Assembly: GCA_023423935.1 (NCBI GenBank)
Contig: JAFAEQ010000005.1
Location: 32,186 to 96,185 of the forward strand
DNA length: 64,000 nt
Direction of reading: 5' to 3'
From: Pseudomonadota bacterium
GTDB lineage: Bacteria > Pseudomonadota > Gammaproteobacteria > Steroidobacterales > Steroidobacteraceae
Below, in pieces: positions 50,676-58,214 of the stretch. Positions within the stretch are counted from its first letter, which is position 1. Each line of letters opens with the position of its first letter. The translations under genes were made by a program, and so were the position numbers. The notes beneath the pieces are model-generated. The model was given only the letters and a program-made list of their open reading frames with translations, made no database searches and was not told where the DNA came from.

Positions 50676-51016
50676 GGCTCAGGTCCGATATGCACGCATC
50701 GGCGGTTCTACGCTGTTCGACGAGGATGTTGCCTGACCGTGACGAGATGATGTCCTGACAGGTGGGCATTGGTTTCAATTGACATCGGCCGTGGGCGATG
50801 GGATCGCTGCCCACTGACAGGTGCCAGACGCTAGGCGCTAGGTGCTAGGTGCTAGCCAGAAGATGGGGATGATCGGATATCTCTAGCGCCTTATGGGCGT
50901 AGCGTCGTTTCCCGTCCCTTGCAAGCCCCCTATTGGGGTTCATCGGAAAGTTCGACTGACCCTACTCTGTACGCCGGACTAACGTACCTCGCTCACCCCA
51001 CACAGGAGGGACTGCC
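50676..51016. other. Upstream region of katG with heptamer repeats
   Basis: 341 bp without a gene. It holds the heptamer array at 50831-50858 and the katG promoter region; no OxyR-type site could be identified with confidence. Confidence 0.5.
50831..50858. repeat. Tandem heptamers CTAGGYG
   Basis: CTAGGCG, CTAGGTG, CTAGGTG, CTAGCCA in tandem: the reverse-complement family of the array at 20691-20725. Both arrays are bordered by GCTAGCCAGA. Confidence 0.7.
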
Positions 51017-53266
51017 GTGCCTGACAAAGAACACACCACGAGTGCCAGCGAAAGCGAGAACCCGGCCATTCCGGCGCCCACTCCCAAGACCGACCGGCGT
51101 CCGCGCTCCAACAAGGACTGGTGGCCGAATCAGCTCGATCTCTCGGTGCTCCACACGCACTCGCATCTTTCGAATCCCATGGAAGCGGATTTCAACTACG
51201 CCGAACAGTTTGCGCAGCTCGATGTGGACGCATTGAAGAAGGATTTGATGGAGCTGATGACGAACTCGCAGCCCTGGTGGCCCGCAGACTATGGTCACTA
51301 TGGTCCGCTGTTCATTCGCATGAGCTGGCACGCGGCTGGCACCTACCGCATCGGCGACGGTCGCGGCGGCGGCGGTGAAGGTCAGCAGCGCTTCGCGCCG
51401 CTGAATAGCTGGCCGGATAACGCCAATCTGGACAAGGCGCGACGCCTGTTATGGCCGATCAAGAAGAAATACGGACAGAAGATCTCATGGGCCGATCTGC
51501 TGATCTTCGCCGGCAACGTCGCGTATGAATCGATGGGATTCAAAACGTTCGGTTTCGGCTTCGGGCGCTCCGACGTGTGGGAGCCGGAGGACATTTTCTG
51601 GGGCCCCGAGGACACCTGGCTCGGCGATGAGCGCTACGGCGACGATCGCAAGCTCGCACGGACACTCGCCAACGTGCAGATGGGTCTGATCTATGTGAAC
51701 CCTGAAGGTCCCGGCGGTCGACCCGACCCTGCGGCTTCGGCGCACGATATTCGCGAGACGTTCGCACGCATGGCGATGAATGACGAAGAGACCGTCGCAT
51801 TGATCGTCGGCGGCCATACAGTCGGCAAAACGCACGGCGCCGCTCCCGCTGCCGGCAACGTTGGTCCCGAACCCGAAGCGGCGCCGCTGCACCAGCAAGG
51901 CCTCGGCTGGAAGAACAAGTTCGGCACTGGCGTCGGCGCTGATGCAATCACGAGTGGGCTCGAGGGTGCATGGACGAACAATCCCACGAAGTGGGACACG
52001 GGCTTCCTCGAGAACTTGTTCAAGTATGAGTGGGAGCTGACGACCAGCCCCGCGGGCGCTCATCAATGGAAGCCGAAGAATCCAGAAGCGAAAGGCACCG
52101 TGCCTGATCCGTTCGACAAGAAGAAGCGCCACTCGCCCACGATGCTCACCAGCGATATCGCGCTGCGAGTCGATCCGATCTACGCGCCGATCGCGAAGCG
52201 CTTCCATGAGCATCCTGAAGAGCTCAATGAAGCTTTCGCAAGGGCCTGGTTCAAGCTGCTTCATCGCGACATGGGGCCGCGCTCTCGATATCTGGGTCCG
52301 TGGGTCCCCGAGCCGCAGCAATGGCAGGATCCGGTTCCGCCCGTGGATCATCCGCTGATCGACGAGGACGACATCAAAGCATTGAAGCGCGCCGTGCTCG
52401 CTGCAGGCGTGTCCATTCCTGATCTGGTGTCCACCGCGTGGAATGCGGCAGCGAGCTTTCGCGGCACCGACAAACGAGGCGGAGCGAACGGCGCGCGCAT
52501 CCGCCTTGCTCCGCAGAAAGATTGGGAGGCCAACGAACCGCCGCGACTCGCCAACGTGCTGCAGGCTCTTGAACGCGTGCGTGAAGATTTCAATAAATCG
52601 GCGTCCGGCGGCAAACGAGTTTCGCTCGCCGATCTCATCGTTCTCGCGGGGTGCGCGGCAATCGAAGAGGCTGCGCGCAAAGCGGGTCACGAAATCGAGG
52701 TACCGTTTCATCCCGGCCGTACAGACGCGACGCAAGAGCAAACGGACGTCAACACCTTCGATGTGCTCGAACCGGTCGGAGACGCATTTCGCAATTACTT
52801 CCAGGCCGACGATTGGCTGACGCATGAGACGCGGCTGCTCGATCGCGCGAACCTGTTGAAGCTGACAGCACCGCAGATGACTGTTCTGCTCGGTGGCCTG
52901 CGCTCGTTAGACGCGAACTACGCACAGTCCAGGCTCGGCGTGTTCACGAGCAGGCCCGGCACGCTGACGAATGATTTCTTCGTCAACTTGCTGGACGCTG
53001 CCACGGCCTGGCGTCCCTCGGCGTCGAACAATGCAGAGTACGAGGGCTACGATCGCGCGAGCGGCGCCGTCAAATGGACGGCCACAGCGGCAGATCTCGT
53101 ATTTGGCGCTCACTCCCAACTACGTGCGCTGTCTGAGGTGTACGCCTGTGATGATGCGCAACCGAAGTTCGTCAAAGACTTCGTTGCGGCCTGGAGCAAA
53201 GTGATGGATCTCGATCGATACGATCTGCTCGCGCGCCAACAGCCCACTCGCGCGACAGCCGGGTAA
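51017..53266 (+). CDS. katG: Catalase-peroxidase KatG
   Basis: 749 residues from GTG 51017 (CAGGAGG upstream). Bifunctional haem enzyme removing H2O2. Distal site RMSWHAAGTYRIGDGRGG near residue 100, Trp of the Met-Tyr-Trp adduct there, the Tyr in GLIYVNPEGPGG near 226 and the Met in FARMAMNDEETVALI near 254, proximal His in VGGHTVGKTHGA near 268. Two similar peroxidase halves as usual; full length. No regulator gene is adjacent. Confidence 0.96.
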   Translation: MPDKEHTTSASESENPAIPAPTPKTDRRPRSNKDWWPNQLDLSVLHTHSHLSNPMEADFNYAEQFAQLDVDALKKDLMELMTNSQPWWPADYGHYGPLFIRMSWHAAGTYRIGDGRGGGGEGQQRFAPLNSWPDNANLDKARRLLWPIKKKYGQKISWADLLIFAGNVAYESMGFKTFGFGFGRSDVWEPEDIFWGPEDTWLGDERYGDDRKLARTLANVQMGLIYVNPEGPGGRPDPAASAHDIRETFARMAMNDEETVALIVGGHTVGKTHGAAPAAGNVGPEPEAAPLHQQGLGWKNKFGTGVGADAITSGLEGAWTNNPTKWDTGFLENLFKYEWELTTSPAGAHQWKPKNPEAKGTVPDPFDKKKRHSPTMLTSDIALRVDPIYAPIAKRFHEHPEELNEAFARAWFKLLHRDMGPRSRYLGPWVPEPQQWQDPVPPVDHPLIDEDDIKALKRAVLAAGVSIPDLVSTAWNAAASFRGTDKRGGANGARIRLAPQKDWEANEPPRLANVLQALERVREDFNKSASGGKRVSLADLIVLAGCAAIEEAARKAGHEIEVPFHPGRTDATQEQTDVNTFDVLEPVGDAFRNYFQADDWLTHETRLLDRANLLKLTAPQMTVLLGGLRSLDANYAQSRLGVFTSRPGTLTNDFFVNLLDAATAWRPSASNNAEYEGYDRASGAVKWTATAADLVFGAHSQLRALSEVYACDDAQPKFVKDFVAAWSKVMDLDRYDLLARQQPTRATAG

Positions 53267-53296
53267 CGATCGCGTCCGTAAACGCGATCGCGGTGA

Positions 53297-53327
53297 AGGC
53301 CGCAGCCGAATTACCCGGCTGCGGCCT
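53297..53327. terminator. Bidirectional terminator
   Basis: A perfect 12-bp stem AGGCCGCAGCCG/CGGCTGCGGCCT with a 7-base loop, between katG and the convergent aminopeptidase gene, followed by TCTTCTT. Confidence 0.72.
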
Positions 53328-53339
53328 CGATCGGTCTTC

Positions 53340-54890
53340 TTATTGCGCGGTCATGCGAACGTAGCGATCGAGCGCCCTGATCCCGAAGCCGACGGCGCCG
53401 GGGGGTGAGGTGGGCAAGCCTTCACTTTCGCGCCACGCTATCGGAGCAATATCGAGGTGCGCCCACGGGGTGCCACTCTCGATCCACGCGCCGATGAAAT
53501 GCGCGCCGTGACCTGCACCACCGCCCATGCTGCCGCCGCTGCCGTTGCGGATGTCGGCGATGGGAGATTCGAGATCTTTCGCGTACGAGGGGTGCAACGG
53601 CAAACGCCAGAGCAGTTCGCCCGCTTGTTCGCCAGCGCTCAGCAACTGTGCCGCGAGTGCGTCGTCGCGAGAGAAGAGCCCTGCGTAGTCATCGCCTAAC
53701 GCGGTCGCCGCCGCACCGGTGAGTGTCGCCAGATCGATGAGGACTCGCGGCTTGAACTGCTGCTGCGCGTACCACACCGCATCGGCGAGCACCATGCGGC
53801 CCTCGGCGTCGGCGCTCATGATTTCGAACGTCTTGCCGGACATGGTGCGCACCACATCGCCGGGTCGTGCAGCGCCACCATCGGGCATGTTCTCTGCGAG
53901 CGCGGCGATACCAACCGCATTCACGGGAGCCTTCCTGCCGGCGAGCGCCAAGATTGTGCCCGTCGCGGCAGCAGCACCGGACATGTCGCTCTTCATGCGC
54001 CACATACCGGCGTTCGGCTTGATGGAAACACCACCGCTGTCGAACGTGATGCCCTTGCCGACGAAAGCATACGGCGCATCACCTGCTTTGCCGCCGTCGT
54101 AACGCACGACGAGCAAACGGGGCGGACGCGTGCTGCCTTTGCCGACGGCGAGCATTCCACCCATGCCGAGCTTTTCCATCGCAGGCACATCGAGCACCTC
54201 GATGCGAACGTTCGGGACGCCGCGGAATGCCTCACGCGTACGTTCGACGAAGCTCTCCGGATAGATCTCGTTTGAAGGCTCGGTGATCAGATCGCGCGCA
54301 TACCTGACCGCATCCGCCACCGGCCGCCACTGCGCCGAATACGTCGAACCCGCAGCCGTGCCCCCGGGCGTGCGAACCACAATCTCGCCCTCGCCTACGA
54401 CCGGCGCGCCGGGAGCCTTCTGTCGATACTTGGTGAATCGATACTGTCCGAGCGCTGCACCGAATGCGAGATGCGCACCGGCGTCGGTTTCCGCACCGGA
54501 CCACAAAATCTCGATACGTTTGACGGGACTGCGCGCCCCGACCTGCCCAACCCAGCCACCGACATCCTCGAAAACACGCGCACTGGGAGCCTCACTCCCT
54601 GTGCCGACCAGGATCACGCGCTCATACGGACCGATGCCCGCGAGCTCAAGCAGCTTGTCGCGGTCGCCGCGATAATTCATTGCCGTCACGGCGCGCTTCA
54701 AGGCACCGCCCAACGCCGCATCGAGCTCCGCGAACACACCTTCCTGCGGCACGTCCTGACGCACGGCAAGAGCGATCGTGCCGGATGACGGCAAAGCATA
54801 GGGAGCGAAAGAAATTTCCCGCTGCGCAGAAGCTTCGACACCGGTCAAAGCCAGCAACAGGGCAGAAACAAACCGCATCAATCCTCGCAT
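53340..54890 (-). CDS. Leucyl aminopeptidase (M17), exported
   Basis: 516 residues from ATG 54890 (GAGGAA upstream). Signal peptide (MRFVSALLLALTGVEASAQ). M17 catalytic domain: FVGKGITFDSGGVSIKP with metal Lys/Asp near residue 290, MKSDMSGAAAATGTILALA, and SADAEGRMVLADAV near 370, where the family normally has NTDAEGR. Two-metal aminopeptidase. A periplasmic M17 enzyme is less common than the cytoplasmic PepA. Confidence 0.88.
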   Translation of the reverse strand: MRGLMRFVSALLLALTGVEASAQREISFAPYALPSSGTIALAVRQDVPQEGVFAELDAALGGALKRAVTAMNYRGDRDKLLELAGIGPYERVILVGTGSEAPSARVFEDVGGWVGQVGARSPVKRIEILWSGAETDAGAHLAFGAALGQYRFTKYRQKAPGAPVVGEGEIVVRTPGGTAAGSTYSAQWRPVADAVRYARDLITEPSNEIYPESFVERTREAFRGVPNVRIEVLDVPAMEKLGMGGMLAVGKGSTRPPRLLVVRYDGGKAGDAPYAFVGKGITFDSGGVSIKPNAGMWRMKSDMSGAAAATGTILALAGRKAPVNAVGIAALAENMPDGGAARPGDVVRTMSGKTFEIMSADAEGRMVLADAVWYAQQQFKPRVLIDLATLTGAAATALGDDYAGLFSRDDALAAQLLSAGEQAGELLWRLPLHPSYAKDLESPIADIRNGSGGSMGGGAGHGAHFIGAWIESGTPWAHLDIAPIAWRESEGLPTSPPGAVGFGIRALDRYVRMTAQ

Positions 54891-55325
54891 CACGTTCCTC
54901 CAAGCGTCGGGGCCGTCGATTGTACAAAGGGCATCGCCCTGTTGGCCTGCGTCGCTTGCTGATTTTTCGCACAGCTCGACGCGGCTCTCGTTCGGGTCGT
55001 CGACACCTGTGCTCCTTACGATCTGCCTCTTGATGAAGTCAACGAATGTATACAGAGCTCCGCACTCGCTAAAGTTGGTGCAAATATCGGCGTCAGACAT
55101 CGCGAGTGACGCGACGTCGAGGACGCGCACCAACTTCAGCGAGTGCATTCCGCGCGCGTGAGAGCGTGATGGCCTGATCCGAATGATCCGGACGTGAAGG
55201 CGGTCATCGACCTCGATGCTCTGGGTCGTCACGCAATGTCCCGAGTTTGCGAACGATCTGGACGCTTCAGCAACCTTGCGCATCCGAACTCTTCCGCGAC
55301 GGCTTGATTCTGAATCGAGTTATAT
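54891..55325. other. Intergenic region with a long inverted repeat
   Basis: 435 bp without a supported gene. A 20-bp inverted repeat, GCACTCGCTAAAGTTGGTGC (55062-55081) and its complement with one mismatch (55127-55146), encloses a 45-base loop that itself has short complementary parts. Could be a structured RNA, a terminator or a recombination remnant. Confidence 0.55.
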
Positions 55326-55341
55326 TTAACCTTTCGGTTAA
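55326..55341. promoter_or_regulatory. Palindromic operator before the ArsR gene
   Basis: TTAACC-TTTC-GGTTAA is a perfect inverted repeat 18 bp before the start codon of the ArsR regulator and overlaps a TATATT -10-like element (55321-55326). Likely autoregulatory binding site. Confidence 0.65.
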
Positions 55342-55359
55342 CAAGAAGTGGAGGGAACG

Positions 55360-55722
55360 ATGACTGTGCAATCGATCAGCACGACCTTCGCTGCGCTCGG
55401 CGATCCGACGCGCCTGGCGATCCTGTCGCGCCTGGCTCAAGGCGAAGCGACGGTGACAGAGCTCGCGGAACCGTTCGATATGAGCATGCCTGCGATCACC
55501 AAGCACCTGAAGGTGCTCGAGAACGCCGGGCTGATTTCTCGCGGTCGCGAAGCGCAGCGCCGACCGTGTCGCCTCGAGCCCGATGGGCTCAAGCAAGTCG
55601 CGGACTGGGTGGATGAATATCGGCAGCTGTGGGAAGCCAGCTTCGATCGATTGGATGACTATCTGAAACGTATTCAGCACAAGCAGGGCAAGAAACATGG
55701 TCGCAAACAGAAAACCAAATGA
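55360..55722 (+). CDS. ArsR family regulator
   Basis: 120 residues; GGAGGG before ATG 55360. Winged helix: TFAALGDPTRLAILSRLAQG and FDMSMPAITKHLKVLENAGL. It lacks metal-binding Cys pairs, as is normal for ArsR proteins paired with AHSA1/SRPBCC genes. Overlaps the next gene by 26 bp, so they form one operon. Basic tail (KQGKKHGRKQKTK). Confidence 0.9.
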   Translation: MTVQSISTTFAALGDPTRLAILSRLAQGEATVTELAEPFDMSMPAITKHLKVLENAGLISRGREAQRRPCRLEPDGLKQVADWVDEYRQLWEASFDRLDDYLKRIQHKQGKKHGRKQKTK

Positions 55723-56650
55723 GCTGTACCTCACTCGGGTGTTCGATGCTCCCGTAAGACTCGTCTGGGACGCATGGACGGATCCGGATCAGGTCGGCGA
55801 GTGGTGGGGGCCTCGCGGATTCACGATCACCACTCACAGCCGCGACCTTCGGCCTGGAGGGAAATGGATCTATACGATGCATGGTCCCGACGGCACCGAT
55901 TACCCGAACATCACGATCTATCACGAGGTCGAGAAACACGCGCGCCTGGTCTATGACCATGGCGCCACCGAAAACACACCGCCGCTGTTCCGTGTCACCG
56001 TGAGCTTTGCCGAGACTCAGGGCAAGACGACGATGAATCTGACGATGAGTCTGGCGAGCGCTGCTGCCGCCGACGAAGCACGTGTTTTCATCAAGAAGGC
56101 CGGCGGCGATGCCACATGGGATCGGCTCGCGGAGTATCTGCACGAACGTGAGGGGCGGGACAAGTTCATCATCAACCGCACCTTTGAAGCGCCGATCGAT
56201 CTCGTGTTCGACATGTGGACCGATCCGAAGCACATCGCGCGCTGGCTGCCACCCACCGGCATGACCTCGAAGTTCTTCGAAGGCGAGATCAAAACGGGTG
56301 GCCGCACTTTCTATTGCATGGAAGGAGTGAATGGAATCCTTTACGGCCGTGCCGAGTATCGTGAAGTGATCCGGCCCAGTCGGATCGTTTACACGCAGAT
56401 GTTCTGCGATGAAAAGCAAGCGCCCGCTCGCCACCCGATGGCACCGACGTGGCCGGAGATGATGCTGACCACCGTAACGCTGGAAGCGGAGGATACGAAC
56501 AGAACGCGGGTGACGGTGACCTGGGAAGTCTTCGGCGAAGCCAGCCAGATCGAGCGCGACACTTTCCACAATGCCAAGGCTGGAATGACAGCGGGATGGA
56601 CCGGGTCGTTCGACAAGCTGGAAGCCTATCTGTGGGAGCGAGGTGGTTGA
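55697..56650 (+). CDS. Fused double SRPBCC (AHSA1-type) protein
   Basis: 317 residues made of two AHSA1-like domains in tandem: residues ~8-150 (LYLTRVFDAPVRLVWDAWTD, WWGPRGFTITTHS) and ~155-315 (FIINRTFEAPIDLVFDMWTD, WLPPTGMTSKF). Usually each occurs as a ~150-residue single-domain protein. Both keep the PxxxVWDAWTDP helix and probably bind hydrophobic ligands. Translation is likely coupled to the upstream ArsR gene, which should regulate it. Confidence 0.87.
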   Translation: MVANRKPNELYLTRVFDAPVRLVWDAWTDPDQVGEWWGPRGFTITTHSRDLRPGGKWIYTMHGPDGTDYPNITIYHEVEKHARLVYDHGATENTPPLFRVTVSFAETQGKTTMNLTMSLASAAAADEARVFIKKAGGDATWDRLAEYLHEREGRDKFIINRTFEAPIDLVFDMWTDPKHIARWLPPTGMTSKFFEGEIKTGGRTFYCMEGVNGILYGRAEYREVIRPSRIVYTQMFCDEKQAPARHPMAPTWPEMMLTTVTLEAEDTNRTRVTVTWEVFGEASQIERDTFHNAKAGMTAGWTGSFDKLEAYLWERGG

Positions 56651-56653
56651 GAA

Positions 56654-56675
56654 TCGCCGCGTGACGACGCGGCGA
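56654..56675 (+). terminator. Hairpin terminator after the ArsR operon
   Basis: TCGCCGCGT-GACG-ACGCGGCGA, a perfect 9-bp stem three bases after the stop codon, followed by CTTCTCCT. Confidence 0.6.
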
Positions 56676-56972
56676 CTTCTCCTGGGCAAGGTTTCCCATG
56701 AGACCTGCGCCGTCGACGACGTGCTTCCTGCCCGCTGAAGCTCGACACTTCAGTCCGCTTCTGAGCACTTCCGCTGCTTGAATGTCATTGCAGCGGGCGA
56801 ACATGCGAGCACGTGCGAGGTGAAATGGCGCATCCAAGGAAGGATGCGCGCACCTCGCCGGCCGACGGTCCGCACTCCCACTTTAGACGTGTCCTGACTT
56901 TTTTGATGGGCGATCGAATATTCCGACCCGCCCTGCCGTATATACATCGAAAGTCACTTTTGGAGGACTGCG

Positions 56973-57278
56973 ATGTCTACGGAATTCACTCAGCCAGGCG
57001 GTAACCCACTTGACCAGGGTAGACGTGAAGGCTACGCGATCGCCGCCTTGGCGCTCAGCCTCGTGTCGTTCGTCAATCTGCTGGGTGCTGAAAAAGCGTT
57101 GCTCGCGATCGTGCTGGCCTTAGCCGCGATACGAGGCTCTGCGAGCAGCTCGGCCCGTCAGAAGGGTCGTATCGCGCTTGCGATCGCCGGCGTCTACATC
57201 ATCACCATGATCGTCGCACTGATCGTGCTGCGCGATGAGCTCGGAGCGTTACTGCGGCTTCTGGCCGAACTTGGCTGA
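56973..57278 (+). CDS. Small two-span membrane protein in the sigma operon
   Basis: 101 residues; GGAGGA before ATG. Membrane spans YAIAALALSLVSFVNLLG, AEKALLAIVLALAAIRG and GRIALAIAGVYIITMIVALI, a DUF4190-like pattern. Starts an operon with the sigma factor two bases downstream. Function unknown; possibly part of the envelope signal. Confidence 0.68.
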   Translation: MSTEFTQPGGNPLDQGRREGYAIAALALSLVSFVNLLGAEKALLAIVLALAAIRGSASSSARQKGRIALAIAGVYIITMIVALIVLRDELGALLRLLAELG

Positions 57279-57280
57279 TC

Positions 57281-57757
57281 ATGGATTCGAATGCGTATGC
57301 CCGTCTGTTGGCACCGCTGCTGGGGCCCGCCAGCGCCTACGCGCGCTTGCTGATGCGTAATACCGCGGATGCGCAGGACGCGGTTCAGCAGGCCGCATTG
57401 CGTGGATGGGAGCGAATCCAACAGTACGATGCCGCGCGTCCGTTCAAAGGTTGGTGGTTTGCGATCCTGCGGAACTGTTGTTTCGACATGTTGCGGGCGA
57501 ATCGGTCACGGCGTAACGAGCCGCTGGATGAGTTCGTACACATACCGATCGAGAGCGCCGATCCCGATCTGCTTTCGCTCGATGGGGCGCTCGCAAGACT
57601 GTCCGCTGCACATCGGGAGATTCTGTGTATGAAGTACTTCGCTGATCTTACGTATGACGAGCTCGCCGAAGCGCTCGACGTGCCGCGCGGAACCATCATG
57701 TCGCGGCTGCATACGGCGCGCAAAGCGCTGGCAGTGCAGCTCGAGGAGGAGTCATGA
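57281..57757 (+). CDS. ECF-type RNA polymerase sigma factor
   Basis: 158 residues. Region 2: LLMRNTADAQDAVQQAALRG and YDAARPFKGWWFAILRNCCF, DMLRANRSRR. Region 4: LDGALARLSAAHREILCMKY and LTYDELAEALDVPRGTIMSR. Start two bases after the previous stop; overlaps the anti-sigma gene by four bases (ATGA), so all three genes form one operon. Directs transcription of an unknown stress regulon. Confidence 0.9.
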   Translation: MDSNAYARLLAPLLGPASAYARLLMRNTADAQDAVQQAALRGWERIQQYDAARPFKGWWFAILRNCCFDMLRANRSRRNEPLDEFVHIPIESADPDLLSLDGALARLSAAHREILCMKYFADLTYDELAEALDVPRGTIMSRLHTARKALAVQLEEES

Positions 57758-58161
57758 AGCCGATCGATCCCGCAGAACTGTCAGCCTATCTCGATGGGGA
57801 GCTGAGCCCACAGCGCAAGCTCGATGTCGAACGAGCATTGCAGGCGGATTCCGCGCTGCGCGAGGAGTTGCGCTCCTTGACGCAGCTCGATACGCGGTTG
57901 CGGCGAGTCGCTGCAGAGGTGCGCCCTGTGCCGCCTGTCCAGCTCGACTTCGAGACCACGATGCCGAAGAGAGCCGTCGCCATCATGGCGGTGACCGTCG
58001 CTCTGTTGGTCGCATTTCGCTTGATTCCGAAATTGCTCGATGCGGATCTTCTGGGATCGATGCTCGCCAATGCGATCGTATTCGCCTTGTTGCTTGCGGG
58101 GATCGGCGTGTTCATGCGCACGGAAGCGAAAGCGCAATCTGTGTGGCAGCGCCAGGCATGA
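57754..58161 (+). CDS. Anti-sigma factor, membrane-anchored
   Basis: 135 residues. N-terminal LSAYLDGELSPQRKLDVERA is the anti-sigma helix typical of ZAS/RsiW-like proteins but lacks the HxxxCxxC zinc ligands. Two membrane spans follow (AVAIMAVTVALLVAFRLIP, LANAIVFALLLAGIGVFM). Partner of the preceding sigma factor, which it should hold at the membrane. Confidence 0.8.
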   Translation: MKPIDPAELSAYLDGELSPQRKLDVERALQADSALREELRSLTQLDTRLRRVAAEVRPVPPVQLDFETTMPKRAVAIMAVTVALLVAFRLIPKLLDADLLGSMLANAIVFALLLAGIGVFMRTEAKAQSVWQRQA

Positions 58162-58214
58162 CGGCGCGTGCGCAGTGAGGCGGCAACCGATGATCTGCGT
58201 GGGCACCGTGCGTC

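Noticed and set aside
51485..52825. 446-codon frame opposite katG
   Set aside because: Shadow of KatG; product is Arg/Cys-rich without any domain.
55589..56689. 366-codon frame opposite the double SRPBCC gene
   Set aside because: Antisense shadow; the sense protein has clear domain signatures.
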